Positions 39,301 to 51,300 of a stretch of 64,000 bases of DNA are shown in pieces. A model generated the notes under the pieces. It searched no databases, was not told the DNA's origin, and saw only the letters and a list, made by a program, of their open reading frames with translations. Location of the stretch: assembly GCA_026413225.1 (NCBI GenBank), contig CM048552.1:207093553-207157552 (forward strand), in the 5' to 3' direction. The DNA comes from Otis tarda. Lineage: Eukaryota > Chordata > Aves > Otidiformes > Otididae. A program made the translations under genes and the position numbers. How positions within the stretch are numbered: the first letter of the stretch is position 1; every line of letters starts with the position of its first letter.

Positions 39301-42300
39301 CTGGATCGATGGGCTGAGGCCAATTGTATGAGGTTCCACAAGGCCAAGTGGCGGGTCCTGCACTTGGGTCACAACAACCCCATGCACGCTACAGGCTTGG
39401 GGAAGAGTGGCTGGAAAGCTGCCCAGCAGAAAAGAACCCAGGGGTACTGGCTGACAGCCAGCTGAACATGAGCCAGCAGTGTGGCCAGGTGGCCAGGAAG
39501 GCAAACATTATCCTGGCTTATATTAGGAATAGTGTGGCCAGCAGAATGAGGGAAGTGATTATCCCCCTGTACTCAGCACTGGTGAGACTGCATCTCAATA
39601 CTGTGTTCAGTTTTGGGCCCCTCACTACAAAAAAAAAAGACATTGAGTTGCTGGAGCACGTCCAAAGACAGGCAATGAAGCTGGTGAGAGGTCTGGAGAA
39701 CAAGTCCTATGAGGAGTGGCTGAGGGAACTGGGATTGTTTAATCTGGAGAAAAGAAGGCTGAGGGGAGACCTTATTGCTCTCTACAGCTACCTGAAAGGA
39801 GACTGTAGTGAGGTGAGTGTTGGTTTCTTCTCCCAAATAACTAGTCATAGGACAAGAGGAAATTACCTCAAGTTGCAGAAGGGGAGGTTTAGATTGGATA
39901 TTAGGAAAAATTCCTTAATCAAAAGGTTTGTCAAGCACTGGAACAGGCTGCCTAGGAAAGTGGTGGAGTCATCATCCCTGGAGGTATTTAAAAGATGTGT
40001 AGCTGTGATGCTTAGGGACCTGGTTTAGTGGTGGACTTGGCAGTGGCAGGGTAACGGTTGGACTTGATGATTTTAAGGATCGTTTCCAACCTAAATGATT
40101 CTATGATTCTATGACCCTATATGTGAGTCCAACTGGCTGATATATAGTCCCACTCTTCCTGAAGATTATTTTCTCTTTAATAAGGATTTCACATTTTAGA
40201 GAAGTTGAAGTCAGATAGATGCATTTACTTTAAAATAGGAAGGAAGATACAGATCTAGGAATTTTAAGGCCATATCCTTACTGGTCTTTTAAGTTAGTGA
40301 TGTTCTTCTGGCTTATGTTTTTGGAGTTTTTCTGCCATTGGCAATCTCACAGGACTTTTCTCAGGGTAAAATCTTACATATTTTCTCAAGCAATGTTATT
40401 ACTGTAATCTCTCTAGAGTTAGGTAACTACAAGATCTGCGGAATATGGCCTAGGGGGCTGTAGTAAATGAAAGTTTGTGTTTATCTAATTTAGACCATGT
40501 CACCATCTAGCTTTTTTCTTAAAATGACTCTTGTAGAGTCTCACTGTGATCTGGGCTGAATAGTTTTTCTAGTTCTCTGGTAATGACCCTCTGCAACTTT
40601 CTCAATATGCAGCATAAATTTACACAGAGTTAGAGAGTTTGAACTGGTGGGGGGATGGTGGCTGTAGGCTAAAACTTTTTCAATTAGGAGTTTTCCATTG
40701 GCAAACTGAATTTGAGGAAATAATTTTTCATTAACTATGTGGATTGCAGTGAAAATGCTGAGAAAATTTTCCAGATTAAAATCTCTCATTTCAGAAAAAA
40801 AAAAAAGAGAATGTCCTATTAAAATGAAATTACATTTTGACGTGTTTGATGTTTTATTCCATTATTTCATGACAGAACAGCAGTAACGATATATAATTGT
40901 GACAGACAGTGGAACGCTATGACATGGCTTGACTTGATACGGGTGTTGTGAGTTAATTAATGTACAATAAAAGTGATATAGAGTTTTAGAATTTTTTAAA
41001 TGTTTTTTTTTGTCACTTTGTGCAAAACTTAGAAGGCATTGATTTTCATTTGAAGTTGCCATGAATAAAATAATTTCAAATGTAGAATTTGCTCATAAAG
41101 AAAAAGAAATTCTAAATTTTTCAGCCATCTTATTCTTAGGAGGTAGCATTCAAGTTGTCATACCAAAACTGAACTGTATGAAGAAATACAACTATTTCAT
41201 TTGCAGTTAGCTAATCAATTTCTGATCTCACTAGGTGCTTATAAACTACACTGATTTTCTGTTCTGTTCTTGTGTCCGTGAAGTGTCCAATGAAGTCAAC
41301 AGTGTTCCTCAGTTAGAGTCACTGTTCAACAAACCCAATCTAAAATAACTGCTGCCACTTCAAGGGGCAATGTGCAAACTGCTTTTAACATGTCAAAGCA
41401 GAAACTGGCCTGTCCCAGAGTGCTCAGCCTCAGGAAGGTGTTGTTTTACTGAATAATATTGACCATTGCTGTTTATGGTGGTTGTGATTACTCTTCAGTG
41501 ACATAATTTCTATATCTATAGCAGCATTTTCTGTTAGTTAAACACAGATTCAGCCTGTGTTGTTGGCATCTGCTCATAATGATGCTGATACCTACCCCTT
41601 CAAAGGGTAAAAAGATGTTGTTCCAGTGCACTCAAGCACAGAAGAGCATAAGATTTTGCCCAGAAGTCATTCTTCTATGTGATTGGTCCTTCTAAGTGAT
41701 CACAGGTGTTTTCCATTACAGAACTAAAACTGAGTAAATCTCACATTGGTGTAAATCAGAAGCCACTCAATCACAGTCATTGGTTTGGTTCTGGTCGTCT
41801 TTTATAAATCTAGACTAGGTCCAGTAAAGTCAATGGATTTACTTTGGATCTAAAAGAGATTAGAATTTGACCTTAGGTGTATTGGCATAAACTTGTGTAA
41901 ACGCGTAAAGAAGCATTGAAAAGCTTTTTGCTTTTCAAAGTAAAACAATTAAATTTACAGATGTAAGTGGGATAATAGAATAAAACTTGTTACCTTCCAA
42001 AGTGTTTCGAAAACTGTAGTTGGCCATTTTATCCATGGATCCAGATTCATAGTGAGTCAGTGACAGGCAAAATTCAACTTCAGCTGAAGATGGGAGCCTT
42101 GGGGTCCTTGATTTATCGTTGTTCCCAGGATTTCGCAGTATAGGCCCCTCACCTGTGGCATTGCATAAAGCCTGCTGGCTGTTGTACTCTTCAGATCGAG
42201 TACAAATTACCTGTAAAAAACACTTTCTATTAACAGAGTTGCAGTTCTAGAAAATTAAAGCAAACACAAGAAATCCTTCTATTATTTTTTAAAGGAGCAA

Positions 42301-45300
42301 AGAAAATATATAATGTAATAAGTTTGTTGCAAAAATATATATGAATTCTTAAATTTTCCATGTATGATTTTAATATAAGCTGGGTTATTTTGTAGAAAAC
42401 AACCCTCTACTCCAGTGCCCAACCCTTTACTCCAGTGCACATTTTGAGATCATACACTAGCCTGTATCTGAAACTACCCATGTGAACTAAGGCATCATTT
42501 CTCATTTATGCCCTTGAAAACTCACTGAGACTAAATTCAGTGTCACCTGCAAATGCAGCAGGACACAAATGGAGTTAAATCTGCTGCTGCTGTTGCTAAA
42601 TTGAAGCCTTTTGGCTTCAGCAGACCACTGCTGAACAAAGCCATAATCGCAAATTTTTCTCCCCACATAGCAAAAAGGGGAATTGTTGACTTGAAATATG
42701 GAAAAAAAAATCTTTTATTCTGAAAATATCTCTGTGCTTTGTCAGACTAAATGGGCACTTAGTTTCACTATGTCTTGATGATGCTCTATGTACAAAATGG
42801 GAAAAGGCACTGCTCTACTTCAGAGGAATGTTTTGGGAATGAACATACATCACAAGCTGAGATACTACAGTGATGGGTATTGAAAAAGGACCTTAAACAG
42901 ACAGATGGATACAGATATTATATATTGCCAGAGTCCAGCATCATTTATGTAAATGTTCCGGGTTCACAGGCAAATTCCAGTAACTGTGACCTAACAAGTA
43001 ATTATTTATCAGATGACCTGCACAAGCTGCCAGTCCAATTTGAGACTCTTGGAAGAGTAAAGTAGTTTAATGTAACTTCAAAAGATAGTCAGCTGATTTT
43101 GACTGAGCCAAACTCCCCCACATTTGCCATGGCTTAAAAGTGCCCACACAGACTGTCAGTGTCACTAAGGTCCTGTTCAGTATCTTTTCAAGCCACAATA
43201 ACTTATTTGTTACCTAAGGATGTGGGACCTGAGTTTTACAGTGGCTCTCACTGCACCCCCTGCTTGGCCAGTGATTGGAATGAGAGGGAAGATTTTTTTT
43301 CATATTCTGGTACAATAACTCTACAGGGAGTTAGTACAAGTACTAACTCATATTTCTACTTTATGTTCAGGAACTTGCCTGACATGGAGTCAGGATGGAG
43401 AATGGAGAAAAATGTAATGACACAATGAAAAGCAGAAGATCAGACTGGAGGGTTCGGTGGGTATGTACAGTGGTACAGCTGATGGGTTTCTGGAAATGAA
43501 ACAGAGCAATAGTGGCTCAGAGCTCCCAGAAGTTGTTTTGTATCCCTTTCAGGTGAGGCTGAGGCTCTGAATCAAAACTCTTGTTTATTGTTTTCCTTTT
43601 TTTTTTTTAATGAAAAACCCATGAAAACAAATAAAACTCCAAACTATTAGAGATCCCTTCAAAATATAGGACTCTGTAGTTAGCAGGTAATCAATGTGGT
43701 TAATGAGAACTTTCCGTGGAGGAAGAACAGGTCTCATTATTGAGTGAGACATCATTGGGGAGAAAACACATAACACTGAAACCTCCGGAATTCTTTCATC
43801 CTGGAGGTGTATTTCTACTTCATGGACCGAAACAATGAACAAGAAGGTGAGTGAAAGCAATCATCTCTACTGTGAATGGGACACATGTTAGTGAAGGAAG
43901 TGAGTGGGAGATTCATTTCACCGTCACAAGCTGTGTACAAATTGCCAGACTGAAGCAACACTTTAGGACAATCTCTGCAGTCAATAGAAAGAGAGACATC
44001 TCCAGAGTGTGATTCAGCCCTCCTAAGCCAGATGCCTGGTAGGTGAGATGTACTTACCTCTAGGGGTGCCTAACTCTCTCCATTGACTAAGTTAATGAAA
44101 TAAAATGTGTGAAGAAATCAATGCCAAAACTGTCTCTGGACTGCAGTTAGGAAGGGAAGCAAAATTAAGAGTGTTCAACTTAATGCTCTGCTTTTCTGCA
44201 TTAAGATGGGATGAATCACACCCTGGAGGCACGGATGTGCCTCTGAAGTGACTAAAGACAGAGCCAAAGGCAAGTTGCTTTGCTGCCTAACTAACTTTTG
44301 AAAGAGTGGAAGGAGATGAGATGAATCCTTTTCTAAGTGATTTGACCACAAATTCACAGAAAATGTATGACAGAGATGGTGATATAACCTAGATTTCTTA
44401 AGAATCTGGTGTTCTTAAATGATAAGTTTGCTATGAATATGAATCTCATGAATAAATTATTCTAATTTTTTTTTTAGGAGATAAGATAGCGTATCAGAGA
44501 AATCTATCCTTAAGGATTGCTTTATTAGCTGAAATCTGCCCTTATTTGTTAAAACTACTAAGGTGCCCTTGGAGGCTGTAGGTAGTTGTCCAGCAGAGTT
44601 TCATGTGCATATTCCCCCAAGAAGCTCGCTGAGTAGGTCAGGATTGTGCCTCTAAGAATACTCTTTTAAGAATCCCCACTGAGAAGGGACAGATAGTGAC
44701 AGGGAGAGATCTATAGTTACAAATGCAGAGTGTAGCTACAGTGCTGTTTTTATGATTGTTTTGTGTTACTGAGAGAGTTTATTCCTGTTAGAAGGAAAGT
44801 AGGGTTTTGATTCAGGCTGAGGGAGATGCTCTAGTAATTTCTCTTTTTGTAGAAATGCACAGTCTTCTATCTCTAGAAGTGCAATGGTGAAGAAGGCAAG
44901 TGTGTCTCAACTGGTGGAGCTCAATCCGTTTCCCAGTTGGCTCAGAAACTGCATACATGTGGATTTTCCGTTTAGCTGTTTCCTATGGACCTTACCTAGG
45001 TACGTATCTTCTTCTGGTTTCTCTGACCTGTCATCTCCTATCTTTCCATCCTCTCCCCACTGCCCTGGGGATATGCTCCCATTGGATCCTAAAGAAGAAT
45101 AAGATGCTTCCTTCAGGACTGACTTTTCTGATATTTAGACAGGGAATCTTCAAGAATGAGCTCAAATACATCTAAACAAAGGAACATTTCCCCTTCATTC
45201 TGTTTACCCATTTCGGTGGGATTTATAGCAGCTCTTACTGTTGTGAAGCTTATGAATGCTTAGAGTGCTATTTTTTTTTTCCCCTCAATGTAGCCCTCCT

Positions 45301-48300
45301 TGCCTGTCTGACTAACCAAATTCATCCTAAACAGAAGCCAGATGCTATAAGGCATCTGGCAACACATGGTGAAGAAAGGCCAACATAAGGGGCAGGAATT
45401 AAAATGCTTATCTATGATCTGCTATTTGTTCTGAACTAAAAATCAAAATCTGGCCATAAAATTAACCAGGATGCCTTTCCAGACAGGTGTAACTTTGGTA
45501 ATATAAGTTATGGGTCTATCCTGAAACTATGATTTGCTTCTTTATCAATCATGTGATGTGTAAGTGGTAACAGAACATAGTTGGTTAAATGGTTCTTTCT
45601 GGATGTAATCTGCATAAAGCACACACAAAATGGGTCACATCATTTCCATCTCTTCATTCAGCAGGAGGACTTTCTACTAGAAATACGCTGTTTTAACATG
45701 TGATTTTTTTGTTCCTTTTCAGAGCAGTCCTGAATAAATTTCTCAGTCCACCCTGGACAAAGCTTCATAATAAAACTGCACCCAATGCCTGCTCTCCTGC
45801 ATGTATAAATTCACCGGCTCCAGGGAAATCGTTAGGAAGATACTCTGAGGAAGAGCTTATGTAAGTAGTTAGCAGAGCAAATGCCAGTAGATGGCAGGCC
45901 AGAATACGCAGCATCGCTCCTGGGCCTCGTAGCACCCAGCAAAAAAAATCCCTCTGTGCACTGCAGTTGAGATTTTTAGCACAGCTCTGTACCATTTCTT
46001 AGAAAACAGACTGTAAATGTGTGGAAGAGTTGCTGCTGTCTCACATCTTTTCACAAATGGGAAACCCTTCTGTCTATTAGTTTGCAACTGCTTGCACATA
46101 CTGGCTCCGGTGCCTAAATAAAGTGAATTACATTACAGGAGTCTTCAGCAGTATGCAGTCCTTTTTCTGCTACTTTTAAATTCAAAGCTTGGGAGTTTTA
46201 GTGACAAATTCTTTTTGGTTGCTTTGGCCTTATTAGATCTGCGCTCAAAGGGACATGCAATACAGGCAATATATACCCAAACACTTGGAAAAAGGTGATT
46301 TTCTAAGGTATTGAAATAGCTGCTCACTTACAAAATAATCAGAAGTTCCTTAGTTTGCAGGGGAAGTACGGCCACTCAAAGGGTTAATCCACACCTCTGC
46401 TTCCTTTAGAGTTGGTCCCTTGCTCTGCTTCTTTTCTGAGCCCACTGAGCAGGAGTCTGTCCCCATCCAGAAACTATACGGCATGTTTTCATAGTGTTAT
46501 GCTCCAGGTTAATACAGCCTGAAAGAACCTCTTCAGACTACAGCCAGAGCAACCACATGACTTGCTTATCTGTGGCGCCCATCCCAGCTCTCCTAAGGGT
46601 GAGACGTGGCCACTTCCTGGCCCTTCTTGACACATCCTCATGTCACTGTTTGTCCTGAGAGAAGTCTAGACTTCTGAACTGGAGCCTTGGGTCCCACTAT
46701 GTGGCCAAAAGAGATTTTACACTGATTCATTGCCTTTCTCTGTCTTCCTCCACTTATTTTCACATCCTTGCTTGGGAATGGCATTAAAGTGTAGCCCTCA
46801 AGCTGGATTGAAAACATTTGGCAATTGTAAAAAGGTTTCACTTTTACTTTTTTGGCTGCATTAGTACCTGGCACAAGCTAATCCTATTTAAATAGCATCC
46901 AGAAGCCATTTACTCACCAAACTGGGAAAATGCAAGGAAACCCCCAAATAAACTGCAACAGAACAAATTGTACTTTGGGAGCTTGTTTTTATAGGGAAAA
47001 TTTAAAAGGTGCTGTGTTTATAGCAGATCAAAAAGTTTTTAAGAAACGGTGTATATTTATAGCTGGTTCTTCATGTACTCCTGAATACTAGAAGGAATGG
47101 AAAGGTAAAACAGGCAGAGGACTGAATGAAAAAAAATAGACAATTTGGAAAGCAAAGCTTCAAAGAAATTCCAAGAAACATCTTTGTGCAAGGATAAGGA
47201 CATTAATTATCTTTCTGATCCCTGCAACACATGCACTAACTGGAGGAGCTGTGAAACTCAAGCTGAAAGAAGAGACAAACGTGAATTGACAGCACTGAAA
47301 CAAACCCAGCGCCTTCAAGCTATTTTCTCAGCCTTCAGTAAAAGCTGTCTGAGTTTCATCTCTTCGCTCAGAGGCAGCCCAGAACTGGGGGGGAACTTAC
47401 ACCCCTTTCAGCACCTCAAAATGGCACTGGGGTGGAGTAGGAAACCCAGTTATCAGTTACTGCTGAAATATTCATTAGCACCTTCTGGTTTGGCAGACCG
47501 TGATTCCCTGCTCTCTGGCTGTCTCCAAGGCGTACCGTTAGCGTTGCTGTCTCCATGTCTACCACAAATTCACTAAGGCACATCTCTCTACAGGTAGTTT
47601 CTTTTTCTGGTGAATTATTAACAAAATCCATTTTTTATGAAATTCCTTAGCTGTTAATTTATACACCTCTGAAGATTTTTTACACTACACGACTCCTGAG
47701 CAAACACGGCTGTATGTGAGACAGCCAAGCAACCACAGGCCAAACTCCTGCCAGCCACTCGTGATTCCCATGGAAGAAGATGAATTACTTTGAGATGACT
47801 GTGACACAAAGATGCTCAGGATATCCGAGTGGCTGTTCCTGCTGTGAGCAGATCCCGATTCCCTCAGGCTGTACAGAGGCATGGCATGTGGAGAGTTATC
47901 TCTTTGCAATAGGAATTCTTTCAAATTTATAATCCATGTAAGGATATAATGAGGAGACCAGTCTTAATAAACTCTTCTTTTACAGTTACTTACTCCATTT
48001 AGGCTGTTGTTTTTCAACTTACCAGCCTGTAGCTGGCACCAAAACCTATTATGTTGCAATAAAAAATAAAGTAATTGAATTCATGAGGTGCTTAGATGTC
48101 TACAAGCAGATGCATGTAAGACTTTGGTTAATTTAAGAATCAAGACGTATTGGCTTCTAGTGTCCATATTTTTTAAAATTTCATGCAGTTTTTAAAGTTG
48201 GACCTAAGACAGTGCTTCAAATGATCCTCTCAGACTATTCAGGTAGCAATACAGCCCCCTGATAAACTGTGCTTAGAGTTAAATAACTGTATCTGAATAG

Positions 48301-51300
48301 CTGAATTTTGTATTTCTCATGAAGTCGTATTTTCAGGTAATGGATTTAAAGTACTGTCAGTGCAGGAGCATTATATCCATTTTCTATTTGTATAACTTGT
48401 TTCCCTTTTGTAGTAGCTTTGCATCTGGATAAATGGTTCTGCAGAGTGATAGTGCTAAGAGTTCTGCAGAATGAAGTGCAAAGAGAAATTCTCAGTGCTT
48501 GCAACGAAGAATTGGCTGCAGGCTTACACCAGCACATCTGAGAGCAGACGGCTCTCCACATTATGCAATTACTTCTCTCTAGTGACTCTTCTTTTAGGAG
48601 AGACAAAATACAGTGGGCAAATGGTGCTGGTATAGCCTGCTTGCCACAGTAGCAAACCTAAACCAGCGCTTACATTCTCCTACTTTATTTTCTTCATTGT
48701 CTGTCTAGCATACTGTGGGGATCCCCAAACTCTAACGTTAACTACCAGCAGAAAGGTTCTGCTTTTATTTGCAGGAGGCTTTTTATGTGTTTGAAACTCC
48801 AGTGACTTCTGTTATTTCTCCAAATTCATTCTGATACAGAGGAGAGCAGAATTTCCCCTACTGCTAGTTAAGTGAGGCATAATAATTGTTTCTTTAGCAA
48901 ATCCATTAGCTTGAATAAACATAGAAATTGATACTAAAACAAAAAACTCTCAAAATATTATGGAAGACCTCAATTGGCAAAATTGGGTAAAGCATTAGTA
49001 AGTGCCATGCAGTCCTAATTCTGAACGCAACACTTGAATCATCACAAACAAGTAACTGAAAACATGAGAAAATCCTTCCCACCTACCCTAAAACATGAGC
49101 CACGTAAACCAATAAAAACACTAAAGATTCCTGATAGTCTTGCTGGTAAAAACAGAGGCAGGAATTAGAAGATTCATTTATCAGAAAAATGTGGACAGAT
49201 AATTCACCCAGCTAAGTGGTAACAGCAGCATGTTGAAGAAAAAGTAAGGCGAAACCAAGAATTTCAGCATGTATTCATGGGTATCCATGTTGCCATGGCA
49301 ACTTCGCAATGGAATAAAGTATTTTCTCCTTTCTTTAGGGATTAAAAGAAGAGAGATGCTGTTCTGCAAATAGGCACTTTACCTTTTTTTAATAAATCTA
49401 TAACTATTTCCTAACATAGCAGGCTTTGTTTTGTTATGCTTTGGAAAGAGACTTAAAATTCTAAGCAGCACACTGTATTATAGATGTGTTATTCAAAAGG
49501 TTTCTCTTGCCCTCTTTTTATTTGGAATGCTTACTAAAAGCCTAAATTCCTTCACATTTCTGGATCTTCCTCTTTTTTTTTTTTTTTTTTTCTCTTGCTG
49601 TTTAGCTACAGAGCTTGGATAATCAGCGTATTCTGCAGCAGATCTATGGCTGTTTTTCAGTTCAAGCCAAGGGTATTTTTGTTCCCTTTTGATTTTCTGG
49701 AGTGAGATTCTGATCTCTTACTTTGTTCTACTTGAAGAAACTGTATTGACTGTTATTCCAGCATAAGGAATGGTTTAAATTTGAATTCAAGGCTAATAAA
49801 GAAATATCAGTTTGTGTTGTATCTTCACCTTAAATGCACTGGCTGAAAATGCAGATTTGTTCCACCTCTTTCATTCCTTCTCTAGATAAGGCAGCAGAGA
49901 TATACACAGATAGACGATGTTAAAGGGGAACAATACCCTTTGAAGGTAAAGTTATTGTAGCCTTGTTTTGGAAATCATGATAAAATTGTAGCATTTCCAG
50001 AAGCGACTGAAAAATACAAGTGATAAGCACCAGTTTTCACAAATTACTTGGAAAACTTCAGCAAAGGACTACATATATACACTGGCACTGAATGTTTTAA
50101 ACATAGCACAATTTGTATTGTTGTATCTGTTAAAGTTATACAAAAACGTGTGTTAAAGCAACTTGTTTCATTAAAAAATTGTCTTTATTATTAGAATGTA
50201 TTTGTGGGAACTGACCTTAAATAAGAAGCTATAAACCTGTCTGTTTCTTAAATATATTCATTGCTACTCATAAATTTTCTGGGTACTGATTACTAGGATG
50301 GAAAAATTCTAAGAATCTAGGTATGATTAATAATATCTTTTAAAAAAAAAAGAGCTAAACATAACTATCTGACCCCTCCAGGTGTTTTAGAAAATTCTGC
50401 TAGCAACTTGCTGATTCCTTTGCACTACCTGCCTCCTTCTACCTTTGTTATCTCATCCAATATACTGTACTGGTAGCTCCACTTGACGTGTAACCAGTGC
50501 AATTCTAGTTTCATTTATTCCACTTCAACACTTGTACCATTTTCACATAACTCTGCTCAGTGCAGAACAGTATCAGATCCACTTCATTCTACTTAAGTTA
50601 GGAGAGTTCATCCAGATTCATATTGCTAGAAATGGGCAGAATCTTGAAAAGTGGCATGAAAATACATGTTTGTGGCTGTATCTACTTTACGGCTGTTCCT
50701 GCACTGGTAAATTAAATGTGGCCAGGAAATTTCCTAGGCAGTGAGGCCAAATGGTGTGAAATAATCCACGTCTATGCCAATAAAACCATCTTAGACTCCC
50801 AAACAGAGTGGCTGTATGCAAACATTCTCCTGGAAATGGTCCCTGAAAAGTACCTATTTGGAGGAGAATTAGTCAATACGTACACAATGTATGCCGGAGA
50901 ATGTCCTAAACCAGGTCTGTCACAGCATATGGGAATGTTTGAATTTACAGGTATATACACAGCCTGTGTTGTTCAGAGGACACAAATCAAGACTAAATAC
51001 AGTATAACCACTCCAGTTAGCTGCTGTTTTGTAATGCCAGAATATCAGAGAGCTGCTGGAGCTTGTATGTCTTTCACTTCCCATTAAATCACTAAAACTG
51101 CCCAACCTTCATTTGGGCTGTTGCTACAGAAATAAATAGAACAAAGACAGATTTACACCAACATAATCATAGACTTCAGTGCCAGAAGGGACTGTTGCTA
51201 TTGTCATGATGGAGTGTGTCTATGGAAGCCAATAGACCTCTGTCACTGTATTTTAGGCGATGTGGCAGTAACGAGCAAGAGACAAAAAAGTCTAGAAGCT

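Larger units (their letters stand above)
33704..41993 (-). other. TYR intron 2
   Basis: About 8.3 kb. It contains a complete LTR (34598-35750) and three CR1 3' fragments (37461, 38634 and 39195). From 40115 to 41993 and from 35751 to 37460 I see nothing beyond AT-rich unique sequence. Confidence 0.85.

Noticed and set aside
47145..47576. 143-codon plus-strand frame in intron 1
   Set aside because: No recognisable domain, low-complexity composition, overlaps a minus-strand frame, and lies within a TYR intron without any splice or promoter signal that I can see.
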